DNA of 64,000 bases, from positions 102,877,001-102,941,000 of the forward strand of contig NC_091117.1 of NCBI RefSeq assembly GCF_040183065.1, given 5' to 3'. Every line of letters starts with the position of its first letter. Within the stretch, counting starts at the first letter, position 1. Under the pieces are notes generated by a model. It worked only from the letters and a program-made list of their open reading frames with translations. It was not told the origin of the DNA and did no database searches. A program made the position numbers and the translations under genes. Source of the DNA: Periplaneta americana (lineage: Eukaryota > Arthropoda > Insecta > Blattodea > Blattidae). Below are positions 41,819 through 52,669 of the stretch, piece after piece.

Positions 41819-42030
41819 TATTCACTGAATTAATCTGTGCATTAAGTATTACAAACATTTTACGATTATGTTCATGACTGTTTAATAGTAACTTTTTAAT
41901 GGTTGTTACACGTTAAAGTAACTACACTGTTTATTATATTTATTACGGAGGCACTTAATAAATAATAAATTCTAAGTGAGCACGTACACAATACAGATTC
42001 AGAAACACTTTAGCACTTTAGTAGGGTAAA
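41170..42030. other. AT-rich; (AT)n at 41748-41816 and a hAT-like end
   Basis: A 70-base AT run lies at 41748-41816. CAGTGTTTCTCAACTGATGG at 41642 looks like a hAT terminus, but no partner end was found. It may be the downstream boundary of the minus-strand transposon gene at 42.0-44.4 kb. Confidence 0.45.
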
Positions 42031-42361
42031 GAATGTTCATTGATCACTGTTACTAGTATTGGTACTGTCCTCCCCTCCAAAAGTTGTGACTGCGCTTGCA
42101 GTAGGCCTGAGCCGTCCCTTATTTGTTTCAGAACTCAATAGGTTTATGACTTCCACATGTGGTATCCTTTTCTTGTATTTTGTTTGGTTCTCTTGGCGGA
42201 AGGATGTTATAAAAGGATCAGAGGTGGCAAGGAGTCGATTGAATACATCCCGATTAGTGGCCTCGCTTGAAATCTTTCTGGCATACTGTTCACGAAATTG
42301 CTTAAGGTGTTTATACCTTGCTTCTTGTGCTTCTTCCGACATTTGTCCAATTGAATGGTAA

Positions 42362-43763
42362 ATTTGCAAAACGACTTAAGTCCACATTTTGGGGGTTCTG
42401 AGTTGAGAGCATGATTATGTCACTATGTGCAAGGGTCATCGTTTAGTAACAGAGTGACTTTAATCCACGACTTTTGTATAGTTTTCCTTAGCAGCAGAAT
42501 GTTTGGTTAAGGGGTAAAACGAATTTAGTCCTGTAAGTTGTTTTGCCTGTCAAGTACTGAAGAAACTTACATAACTTAATATGTAATTTTAATTATACAA
42601 TCAGCTGACAAAATGTTTTTAGTCTGTTGTCATTGGTAATTCTTCAGTTGAGAAAATTTATTACGTTTGAAAAACAGAGCATGAAAATGAAAAGCGATAT
42701 GTTCAGTAATCGTGCTAAACTTGTAGCTGAAGTAGAAAGTATTGCAAATGGAGCCAAGTTAAGTATCTAGAGAGAGAGGATTTTCTTGCTGTCACATTTG
42801 ACTACATGAAAAATGTATGCTTGCCTAACACCAGTTCAGGATATATACTACTATCGCCAGCTTACCGTTTCAGTTTTCTCTGTGCACAGCATGAAAACTA
42901 GTGAAATGTCCTTTTGTGTCTAGCATGAGGGACAGGCCAAGAAACGTCTTAATGAGGTATGTAATTTTCTCCTGGACACTACTTCGATAACTATGTCACA
43001 TCCAGTATATTAAAGAACTGTGGTTGTTTTGCAACAGTTGTCCGGGACAAAATAAGAACAACACACTAATCAAATTCTTAATGGCGTCCACACCTGTGGA
43101 GTAACGGTTAGCAAGTCTGGCCGTGAAACCAGGTGGCCCGGGTTCGATTCCCGGTCGGGGCAAGTTACCTGGTTGAGGTTTTTTCCGGGGTTTTCCCTCA
43201 ACCCAATATGAGCAAATGCTGGGTTGGAGCCCAGACTCCTTTCACCGGCATTATCACCTTCATCTCATTCAGACGCTAAATAACCTAAGCTGTTGATAAA
43301 GCGTCGTAAAATAACCTACTGAAATAAAAAAAAAATTCTTAATGGCAATAAGTGCTCAGAAACATTTCTTCAACATCATACTTTTCTCCATCAGAGGTCT
43401 GTGCTCGTGTGTTTAAAAAATTGTTCAAAATAATGTTGTTCAACAAATATTACAATAAGGTTATTTTATGATTTTGGTATAGGCTAAATACTTTTAGTTA
43501 AACATGTTTATGTGTCAATAACCTAATAATTGTGATGCAGAATTGAAGTTAATTTGCAGAACAACGTAAGTCCTGAAGATAATTAAATTTTTTACAATCT
43601 GAAGAAGAGTACAAAAGTATTAATTTTTATACTAAAAATTTTTCTCTTACATGTAAAAAATTATATTGTAACAATATATGGTTCAGCGAAGTCAAAAACA
43701 GTTTTCTTTAATTTTCTCAAAACTACTTCTAGGGACATAAGTCGTTTTGTAAATTCACCATTC
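42362..43763. mobile_element. Non-autonomous TIR element inside transposon gene
   Basis: The ends are inverted: AATGGTAAATTTGCAAAACG on the left, and on the right the complement of AATGGTGAATTTACAAAACG. Both continue with ACTTAAGTCC/ACTTATGTCC. CAATTG lies outside both ends (target duplication, though CAATTG is itself palindromic so the exact boundary is uncertain). Motifs like AACGACTTAAGTCC recur subterminally near 42513 and 43560. No coding sequence. It splits a protein frame between LLPI and GQMSEE and contains a SINE A copy. Confidence 0.7.
43086..43332 (+). repeat. SINE family A copy, full length
   Basis: The tRNA-like head (GTGGAGTAACGGTTAGC, GGGTTCGATTCCCGG) is followed by TTACCTGGTTGAGG, CCGGGGTTTTCCC, AGCAAATGCTGGG, TCATTCAGACGCTAAATAAC and GTTGATAAAGCGTCGTAAAA, then an A-rich end. 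AAATTCTTAATGGC (14 bp) is directly repeated at 43072-43085 and 43333-43346. This is the best-preserved SINE A in the window. Confidence 0.92.
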
Positions 43764-44409
43764 AATTGGAAGTAATGCCTCGGAAATAATAGTCGAACCA
43801 TGAATGTGTATTTTATGTACAGTGACAGGCATGGGATACCAAGAGTACAGTGAGACAAATAATCTGGCAGTCTCAGTTGCAAATTTTTCAAATTCATTTG
43901 TGTTTATTTCAGATCCACAGGATATGGTTTTAAGTATAATTGCACATCTGTGGATGAGATTCCTGTCAATGCCGGTTATTTCTGCATTTACTTTATTTTT
44001 GCAGCGAATGTTAAATTTTTTGCAATCTCTGCAGATTTTCTTAAATTTTGAGTTTTTCTACGTTTAGACCTACTACTGCTCCTTCCCAAACTTTGCCTGT
44101 GGTCCTCCTCTTTTCTGTAGAGTAGGTTTTATAGCATTTAAATCATATATGAACTCTTTATCTAACCACTGCTCGTTGTTTTTTTTTAAATCTATCACTC
44201 ATCCTGTTAGATTTATCGATTCTGCGAAACAAATTAATGCAAAAACGAGAAACATGTCTTTCTAACAATTTAATTTGATCATGGGAGACTTCTAAACCGA
44301 TTTTTGTAATAAGAAACTGCAATACTACGTCTTTCTGTTTCTTACGACCACTTTTTTCCTTCTGTAAAGCATCAAACAATTCCTTCCTTTTGCAACGGTA
44401 CTCCATTCT

Positions 44410-46740
44410 GAAACCAAAATAAATGACTAAAAATTTGTTATTTTTTACTTTTATAACTATTTGATAGCCAAATTGAACATAGTTTTGCTGTAGAGAAGAA
44501 ATTAACTGATACTGAGAATATTCGTATTTTAGACGATTAATTTGAAATATGCCAATACATATATTTAACTAAATTTTATCAAAAGGGGCAAATATGGGCA
44601 ATTTTACCTTTCAAGATCATCAAGTAAACATGTCAGGCTACAGGTTGGTCAAGGAAATAACACGGGGCAACGTGAGGCAATTTTTGCTGGTCTGCATAAA
44701 TACCGAACATAAGGAATCACAAAATTAAATTTTACATAATATGATTATGATTCCTCAGCGAAGCATAATATACTTAATCATTATAATAATAACGTATTCT
44801 TAATTCAGAAACATAACTCTAACAAGCCATAATAACATTTACCTGAAAATCAACCACAGAAGTACAAAAAATAGTAATTGAAATTCTAATTGAAAAACAC
44901 ACAATCGCAACACAGCAAAAACGACACTTCATGCACTATTTTCAAAGGTTCGAATACAACTGCGTAGAAATAGACTTGCTACGAGGGTGGCTGTTTTATG
45001 ACCGCCAGACCTTGGAGATAGTTAGGGTATATTGCAAACACCATAAAATTAAAAGTGAAAAAATCATTTTTGGCCAGCTTTTGAGTCTCTTGGAAACACT
45101 GTGCAGCGGTCGAGTTTACCCCAATTTGCGGTATGCAAAATCGTTAATTTCTCAGGAAATAGGGAGAGGAGTTCACCACGCTATGTACCCTACGAGATAT
45201 GCCCTACAATTTTGAAGCTACTAATTTTTACTCTTCTCACAGGAAATACAAAGTTCCAATGATTCATAAATATGTTTAGGAATGAATTGAATTAACCGAC
45301 CACGCACGAACAATTATATTATACGTGATCAGGGTCATGATTCAGTTGTAAGGAGCAGAAAGAATTACATTTATTCCCAGCTTCTGAAACTTGTAGATTA
45401 ACTGCGTGTGAAATTCTTCCAGGGTTCTAAAGTAGAATTAATAAGAACCATATACACTTATTGTATAGCATAAACATATAAAATAAATTACGCAAAACCC
45501 GTTTTCTGATGTGTTATCATAGTGCACACTTTTAACTTGCCTGCCGCTAGAGGGCTACTGTCGCGTCAGCTGTCAAATGTTGGCATATTTTATACGTATG
45601 AGTTGCGTGACTGTATCTATTAGACTGTGCTAACACGGTGTGGTAAATGTTGCCATAATTTTGACTTGCCTGAACACATTGTTAAAAAATCGGAACAATG
45701 AAAACATACTGACCAGAAACTGCAGCTGCTTCAACTTTCAAAACTATAGCTGCAATTGAAGGAGGAGGAGAAGAAGAAGAAGAAGAAGAAGAAGAAGAGA
45801 AGAAGAAGAAGAATATAATGATTATGTAGAATCTCTTCTTTTGTAGTTTTGGTAAGTGTTTAATAATTATTTATAACCTATTACTACTATTTTTAAATAT
45901 GTAATATACATCCCTGAGCATGAGTTTTTACTCCTTCAGGGAAGAATTATGCCTGTATTTTTGTACATGTTATTTTACTAACAATAAACAATAATAATAA
46001 ACATCTAAAAATCTAGTGGCATATTTAGCGGCCCGCTAAAAAATAGCGGGTTTTTTAAGCGTTGAGTGTATTTCTGCAAACTGGAGTTGGCTACTCTGGA
46101 TATATCGAAGAGTGAATGCGCCAGTGAAGACAATGTCTAGTTTGTTTGGATATTGGAGTTGTGTTTCGCTGTATACGAAATGTATTCCAAAAAGTAATGT
46201 TTTAGTATGGAATGATATGAGGAAAGTGTAAAGAACGCACTTGTTCATGTAGTTTGTAGAATCGATACTGCAATATTTGAGATCTAAATAGGTATGTAGT
46301 ATTTTCTTTTGCAATATTGCTGCAGGTTGGAATGTATGTTAGCATAGTCGTAATTTGATGGATTTGGTTTGGAAATATGTTCACCTTAATTAGTTTGGGT
46401 GGTCTTTAGTTTGTAATATATTCACATTAATTGGTATATTTACCTTAATAGTTGGTATTATACTGAGGCCTTGGTGATAGAACTAATTGTCACATGTTAT
46501 TCTTAACCTCACTTGTTCCTCTGAAGGCACGTTCTGTAAAACATTCTTAATGCCGAAGATCGTCGCTCACAGTTATAGAAAGAGTTGTAAGATTCCGCTT
46601 AAATGGAGAGATAAATAGTTTGTGAACTTATTAATAATATAATAATTTGTAACGTGCATTTTCAGTAGAAGTTATTGTGAACTCAGGGGGTAACTTCAGG
46701 ATTAATCATAATGAGATCAAGCATTAGAGTGATGAATTTA
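44410..46740. other. AT-rich DNA; (GAA)n and shared repeat
   Basis: 45533-45660 shares sequence with 40080-40225. A (GAA)n-rich tract runs 45765-45815. A frame of 94 codons at 44931-45215 shows no domain. No gene was recognised. Confidence 0.4.
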
Positions 46741-46749
46741 TTAAGTTAT

Positions 46750-49700
46750 GGGTCATTCCATGTCAAAGGACCCTGAATACAAAAAAATTAAAATATTTCA
46801 AAGTAATTGTAATATTCATATTTCTAGAGTAAATGAACCTTTATACCAGATAAACAGTTAATGTCATGAAAATATTCAATTATTTAATGTCTATGCATAT
46901 TTTACTTTAGTATTAATAGTATTGCCGACAAAAGGAAAAATACATCTCATATGTTGCCTGCTCTGATCATCTTTGCTTGTCTTCTGATTTGTTGTTGCGT
47001 GAGAAACTTGCTGTGTAGATGTTCCACAATCTACTGTGCAATTTTGAAGCAAATCAGATGAGTTTTTCAATTACATGGGACTAACTCAAAATATTATTGT
47101 GTTGTGGGTGTGACATTTGATAATATGAGGCTAATGTCACACCCGCAACACAAAACATGATTTTATTTATGCCCATAAGAAAGTAATTAACTTATCAAAG
47201 TGAAACTTTCTGAAAGTGAGGTTATCCACAAGATATAAATTTTAACATATAACAACTTTTTTGTAGCATGACTATTTTGCACTCAAAATTGCGTTGCGTG
47301 TGTGTGACATTAGCCTCATATTATCAAATAGCACACCCACAACACAAAACATGAAAAAAACAGGGAAAGACAAAAACAAGCTCTTCAAACTGACAAAATA
47401 AAGTTAAACCGCAAGCAAGATAGAATAAGATAGAGGCGGCACAGAGAAAAACTAAAGTAGGCCTAAGTACCTGAGATAAGTAATGCATCTCCAACAAGGG
47501 GTTCATATAGGAGTAACAGATCACTAGGGAAAGCAGTTTTTAAAGTGAACAGAGGTTTACCAAACAGCCTAAGGAAAAGGAAATTTATATTTGAGGAATT
47601 GCCGGAATTTGCAAAAAGACTGAATCTGCTACAAAAATTAAAAAAAAGAAGGTACCGTAAAAGGTTGAATGATGAAACAAAAGATAACATGGTGCAATTT
47701 TATCTCCGTGGTGACATAAGCAGGACTGAGCTAGGTAAAAAAGACAAAGTCACCATAAAGGATATTCAAACCGGCAAGAAAGGAGTGGTACAGAAACGTA
47801 CTATGATGATGACCATTGCTGAAGCCTATGAAGAGTCTGTGAAGGAATATCCTGATTGTGTGATAAAGAAATTCAAGTTTTTCGAGCTTCGCCCACCATT
47901 TGTATTTCCCGTTTCCTCTATGACCCATAACACATGTATATCATTACCATGGGAACATGCAGTTTTTGATGGAAAGTGTAGGAAAAGAAACTGGTATATT
48001 TCCACGTAGTAAACAAGATTTATTAGCCATCCTTGTATGTGACCTTGAACTCTTTGAATGCAAGTGAGAAATGCAAGCCGGCCTGCAATTCTGTTCAAAA
48101 TATCATTAGTGATGAAGAAACAATTAGCCTAATAATGAAATGAAATGGCCTCAGTGTAGAGACGTGGAAGGACATCCTCAAATCGTCCTGGAAACTGGAA
48201 TTGTATCTGACTAGGCCTATATAAAGAAAATACAAATGCAGATGAACGGCATTCAAGCTCCATAGTTACGTGAAAAGAAAACAGTCCAAACACTTTGAAG
48301 AGGTGAAGAAAAAATTTCTAATTCATGATGAAGTCATGCAAATTGATTTTGCAGAAAACTACATATCTTTGAGGCAAGATAAAATTCAAAGTGCTGACTG
48401 GAGTCAGTGACAAACCACCATTTTCACTGCTGCTGTTTGGTTGAAATGTGGGAAGAACTATAATTAAGTTATGTCATTATAAGTGATGATTTGTCACACA
48501 GCAAATATTCTATTTGGACATTCCTTAAAACCCTTCTCTAAGACTTGAAACTGAAACAAGTTCCGAATATTCAACATGTGAAAATATTCTCTGATGGCTG
48601 TGCTGCACAGTTCAAGAATTGCATCGCAGTGTCGAACCTCACACATTTTCTGTCTGACTTTAATATTTCTGCAGACTGGAATTTTTTTTTTGCCACTTTC
48701 CATGGCAAAGGAGCAGTTGATGATGTCGGGAGAACTTTGAAAAGAACTGTTTGGCAAATGGTGAAATCACGCCAAGTGATTATAAATTCGCCTTACGAAT
48801 TCTACGACTGTACCAAACAGAGTGTAAAAGGTGTAACAACACTATTTACATCTGCAGAAGAAGTGAATTCATTATCATCATTCCTGGATAATCGTGAAAA
48901 ATGTACAGCCAATTTCAAGCCTACATAAAGTTCACTTTGTGTCTCCTATTAAAGAAGGTGTGGTGAAGGTTTCTGTAAGCTCTCAACAAGAAGAATTAGC
49001 AACAGTCCAATTATTACATCTTGAAGAAGAAGAAGAAGAAGTCTAGATCTTCATGCAACAACTTGTACTTGTACCTTTAACTGCAAGAGGAAAGTTTAAC
49101 AGGAAATAAGACAAGACATCTTCTTTGCTATTGTGATGGAGTATGAGGAAGAGACTAATCAAGTTTTGTTCAAGTATATGCAATGTGGGAAGTGTTCAGT
49201 GTGGCCAGTAAATGAGGACAAATCTTGGGAGGACTTGTCAGTGATCCTGAAGAAAGTTAAATCTCCTAATTTGCCTTTTGTGACAATGCTTGCATTTTAG
49301 CCTACATGAATGTTTGTAAAAAATGTTTAAATTTGTATGTGTTTTTTAATTAATTTCAATAGCAGTGGTATTTTTTTTTTGTTTTCTTTGTAAATAAAAA
49401 ATATCTGTCACATTGCTGCTGATAAAAATATGTAAACTTAACATGTCTTCAAGTGTCACACACGCAACGGTCACATACGCAACATTTTCAAATTAGAATT
49501 TACGTGGAATGTTAATGTTCCTCAGCAACTTCTATTATATCATCTCAAAAGTATACATTTTATTTATATCACCAACAAGTTACAATCATATTCATAATCC
49601 AAGAGAACAGAATTGTAATAAAATCTTCACTAGCATGAGAAGGAGTTGTATCATTTTGTCACACAAGCAACAAAGATTGACATTTTATTTTTGTTAAGTG

Positions 49701-49863
49701 TATTCTTCTTAGCCAACTCAAAACTTCATAACTGAATTAAGTAATTGATGGTTAATATAATATATAAAAATAAAAATGTTAGCTCTTAAAACATTTAATC
49801 TACAGCGTCTTTTGTTAGTGAATCTGCTGTTAAAATGTCACACACGCAACCATGGAATGACCC
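46750..49863 (+). mobile_element. 3.1-kb transposon with GGGTCATTCCATG termini
   Basis: GGGTCATTCCATG at 46750-46762 is matched by its reverse complement CATGGAATGACCC ending at 49863. TTAT is directly repeated at 46746-46749 and 49864-49867. Subterminal motifs of the form GTCACACxCGCAAC occur at about 47101 and 47293 (inverted), 47136 and 47331, then 49455, 49470, 49658 and 49837, the last touching the right TIR. One gene remnant with a DDE-like arrangement spans 47545-49300. A related shorter element is at 61409-62244. The 4-bp duplication suggests a Sola-like group, but I cannot confirm that. Confidence 0.85.
47545..49300 (+). pseudogene. DDE-type transposase-like gene, broken
   Basis: Probable transposase. 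Part 1 (47545-48009) is basic: FEELPEFAKRLNLLQKLKKR, then RGDISRTELGKKDKVT and FKFFELRPPFVFPVSSMTHN. Part 2 (48270-48410) has HDEVMQIDFAENYISLRQDK and IQSADW, with a candidate catalytic D in IDFAENY. Part 3 (48545-48928) has VKIFSDGCAAQFKNC (second D), FHGKGAVDDVGRTLKR and SRQVIINSPYEFYD. Part 4 (49138-49300) is the C-terminal VMEYEEETNQVLFKYMQ and SPNLPFVTML. Stops or frameshifts separate the parts. FSDGxxxQFKN...HGKGxVDxxGxxxKR is a motif I know from unclassified transposases of arthropods and cnidarians. An AATAAA-like signal lies near 49394. Confidence 0.7.
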
Positions 49864-49869
49864 TTATAT

Positions 49870-50035
49870 TGATACGCAGGCAGTAAACTCTAGAATACAG
49901 TAGCGTTCCAACATTCCAACATTAATGACCATGTCGTGTCGAGAGCCTCAGACGGAAGGCGAGGAGAAACCGGTGAAGATGACTATGCGTTGTAAGTATT
50001 CCGAGTAATTATTCCTGGATCAAAGCACTTGGTAT
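49870..50035. other. No recognised feature
   Basis: A short spacer between the 3.1-kb transposon and the next tRNA-like repeat. Confidence 0.4.
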
Positions 50036-50100
50036 TAATAGAGAAAAATTCGCTCCGTCGCCGGGGATCGAACCCGGGACCCCGAGTTCTGCGCACTGGG
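50036..50100 (-). repeat. tRNA-like cassette fragment
   Basis: The minus strand carries GGGTCCCGGGTTCGATCCCC (B box) followed by the conserved trailer GAATTTTTCTCT. The D-arm half is missing. It belongs to the tRNA-like cassette class of 5.2, 37.9 and 58.2 kb. Confidence 0.55.
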
Positions 50101-50339
50101 ATAATTATACAGATAATTCTATAGGACCAAAAATTAAGCTTTATGTAGATTAGTAAATATTGTGTTAAAGGTAGAGTGTCCACACGCCACTGTAAACGAA
50201 TATTGCACAGTTGGTAATTCTCCAGAAAAGTTGCACCAAAGGAGGTACAATTTTGATAGTTACCTATATATTCTAATGCAGTTTCAAACCCCCCTCCCCC
50301 CGCCTTACTTGTTATATAACTTATGTACATATAACTAGC

Positions 50340-50690
50340 TATCACTCGAGAGGTCCAGGGCAAAATACTAGGGAAACTGACCATTTCCCTAGTAATTCAT
50401 CCTGGACCTCTCGGATGTTATATTGATAGGCCTAATTAATAACAAATGGGGGGGGGGGGGGAATACAACAGTGTATCAGATTTAGGCCTACAGGTAAGTA
50501 GGGCTATCAAATGATTTTTATGTTAAACATATTTGTGGCTGCAAACCAAAGCCATGTGTTTATTGTTAGGGTATATAATCTCACAGAAGTCAGTGAGGCA
50601 TAAGGAAAATTATCTCCTTTGTTTTAGTTTTTCTGAAAAAAAAAAAGTTAGAGTACTGGTACTAAAAAGAAATCGGCAAATGAAAGAGAA
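50340..50690. repeat. Hairpin plus repeat shared with 20.95-21.27 kb
   Basis: GAGAGGTCCAGG and CTAGGGAAA pair with TTTCCCTAG and CCTGGACCTCTC (50348-50415). Downstream sequence (GGCTGCAAACCAAAGCCATG; CACAGAAGTCAGTGAGGC) is related to 21170-21230 in the THAP transposon. A G13 run is at about 50449. Confidence 0.55.
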
Positions 50691-50806
50691 CTAATTTATT
50701 TCACAAACTTCTTTGTACAGTTGGCCTGGATTTCTTGAAATGTAAATATATGGTTTTTACCTACTTACCTATATTCTAGGGTTGCCAACTGTCCGGAATT
50801 TGGGCG

Positions 50807-51007
50807 CGCTTCCGAACAGGGGCAGCGGCATTTTCCCTAAGGTTAAAGCCCAGTTTAGGTGTGTGTGTATTAATCGGAAAAAAATGTCATATAAACATGC
50901 GTCCTATTCTCAATATTTTCTAGCCTCTAATTTTCGATTAATATACACACACCTCAACTGGGCTCTAACCTTAGAGGAAATGCCGCTGCCCCTGTTCGGA
51001 AGCGTGC
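50807..51007. repeat. Hairpin of ~70-bp arms inside hAT left end
   Basis: The left arm (GCGCTTCCGAACAGGGGCAG ...) and right arm (... CTGCCCCTGTTCGGAAGCGT) are nearly perfect complements over about 70 bases, with about 60 bases between them. Both arms contain the TTAATxxACACACAC and CCTAAGGTT(A)AAGCCCAG-like blocks. It may be a nested foldback MITE or an inverted duplication of the hAT 5' region. Confidence 0.8.
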
Positions 51008-51499
51008 CCCGGAATTTTTCCGGATTGTCAGGAAATCAGTCCTCTATGCAGGAAAAAAGTTAAATTGTTTTCAGAACGCTTAATGTCCGGAATTTTGTTC
51101 ATTGCAATATTATATTCTGATATTTCATATTGATATTTCATTATTAGAGATCAAACGTAGTTTGCAATGGTTACCAAAGACATTTTGCAATTATACGATA
51201 TACTTTTTGATGAATAGAAGCAAAGAATTTGTAAGTATTAGAAGTTCTTTGGATAGAACACAGAAGTGAGTTTGTGGCGCTTGGTAATAAATTAGTATTT
51301 GAATAACTTGAGTGATTCTGATGTGCATCTCTTTAAGAAGGCGGCACTGAATGTGTATCAGAGGGCCATTGACTATTTGCAAAAATGATTTGATTACTAT
51401 TCTTCATTTTTAAGAAAATCACTTTTCTAAGCGTTAATAATACTTTCACAGTGTGTCCTTACTGAAATTGTGAATATATTGCATCTTAATATAAAACTG

Positions 51500-51830
51500 G
51501 ACTTTGAAAAGGTGATGCATTATACCAAAGTATTCCCTATTCAAAGAGATTATGCCGATACCGAAAGATCTATCAACTCCTCAAGAATGCTGGGACATGT
51601 TTTGAAGACAACGTAGCGTGCCAAACATAAAAAAATTGCTGGACACATAATGCTTTTCCAATTAACAATGCTCATGTTGAGCGACTTTTTTAAAAAATGA
51701 ATCTCTGAACTGATGAGAGGAACCGGATGAGGCAGAACTTGTAAAATCAGAACTCTTAGTAAAGACGAACTTTAATATGGCATGTAGAGAATTTTTTTTA
51801 TTATATTTCAACAAACAAAGAACTAATAAA
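51500..51830 (+). pseudogene. hAT transposase C-terminal domain remnant
   Basis: Plus-strand pieces across frameshifts: YTKVFPIQRDYADTE, then FPINNAHVERLF, KMNL and TDERNRMRQNL, ending with LLVKTNFNMACREFF. NAxVERxFSxMN..(T/K)..RNRM..xL is the hAT dimerisation signature. The stop codon in place of the residue after RLF, and several more, show it is dead. Confidence 0.7.
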
Positions 51831-52164
51831 CAAAAACAAAGGAAGCAACAAGCATTCTTTCAAACAATGTTAATGTAGTGAGTGTAGAGACATGTATACT
51901 TATCAACCCTTGTGCTTTTCAATGTGTAGGCTTACAGACCTATGGCATGTTCTTTAATATAGGGCTACCCTGCTGCAACCAATTAATAACACGAAGGCAA
52001 TTCTAATGATTAATTGAGCGTCAAAATACAAGTACATTTACACTGAAATTCATTATAAGTTTATGTGCTTTTTTATTTTTTTAATGTGTCCTGAATTTCC
52101 GTCCTCTAGAGTTGGCAACCCTACTGTATTCTAACTAGGAAAGTTTTGAGATACGCCAAAACTA

Positions 52165-52665
52165 TCACAAATAAATTCATTCTGATCACTAATTTTTCCT
52201 CAAAGTTTTCACCACCACACACTATACATTTTCGCAGTCTTGTAAACCAGTTTTCAAAGCACTCCTGTCACTTATTTTCTTCAGGGCCTGTAAACTGACT
52301 TTTGTATGTTGTACACTTCTTCAAGGCTGGAAAATTTTCTTCTGCGCATGCAATTTTTCACTGTTGGGAACACAGAACTGTATAATGACTTTGGGGCAAT
52401 GTGGGCATATGCTTTGTCATAGTGGAGGAGAATTCCTCGCAGTTTTATCCTTGGCCACTTTCTTGAAGTTTCGAAAACTTTCAGTAGGCAAACTGTGATG
52501 GACCACTGAGTAATAAGTCTTTCGCTCCTCGAAAGACATAGTTGTCACATGGCCTGTTTTGAACAAGAAAGTGACCACCATTTTCTTTGCAATATTTTTG
52601 GGGTTCTTCACTTTCGTTGATGGATTGTCGTCAGGAAAGATCCACACTACTGACTGATGTTTAGT
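52165..52665 (-). pseudogene. Mariner-like transposase with deleted catalytic centre
   Basis: The minus strand starts near 52665 with HQSVVWIFPDDNPSTKVKN, then KKMVVTFLFKTGHVTT and HHSLPTESFRNFKK. After KDKTARNSPPL it jumps to PTVKNCMRRRKFSSLEEV. In mariner proteins of this type the segment between, holding HDNAxxHT and SPDLAPxDFxLF (second and third catalytic Asp), lies exactly at the jump. It is therefore an internally deleted copy. Confidence 0.7.
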
Positions 52666-52669
52666 GTTG

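Larger units (their letters stand above)
42037..44406 (-). pseudogene. Transposon protein gene, split by nested insertion
   Basis: The minus strand starts MEYRCKRKELFDALQKE (44406), continues through a frameshifted SRSKRRKTQNLRKSAEI block (about 44030-44080) and YSWYPMPVTVHKIHIHGSTI with a LLPI end (43760-43860). It resumes after the insertion with GQMSEEAQEARYKHLKQFRE, TNRDVFNRLLATSDPFI and a Ser/Thr-rich tail ending at 42037. I recognise this order (SKRRKT; HIHG..II; SEEAQEARNK..R.FRE; TSDP) as a recurrent arthropod transposon protein but cannot name its superfamily. It is broken by stops, frameshifts and the insertion at 42362-43763. Confidence 0.65.
50777..52123 (+). mobile_element. hAT element with 7/8 target duplication
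   Basis: TIRs TAGGGTTGCCAACT (left) and its complement AGTTGGCAACCCTA (right end 52123). Flanks CTATATTC (50769-50776) and CTGTATTC (52124-52131) differ at one position. A hAT C-terminal domain remnant is inside. A 70-bp-arm hairpin lies near the left end. Confidence 0.85.

Noticed and set aside
44931-45215. 94-codon open frame
   Set aside because: No recognisable domain, no start context and average AT-rich codon use; treated as chance.
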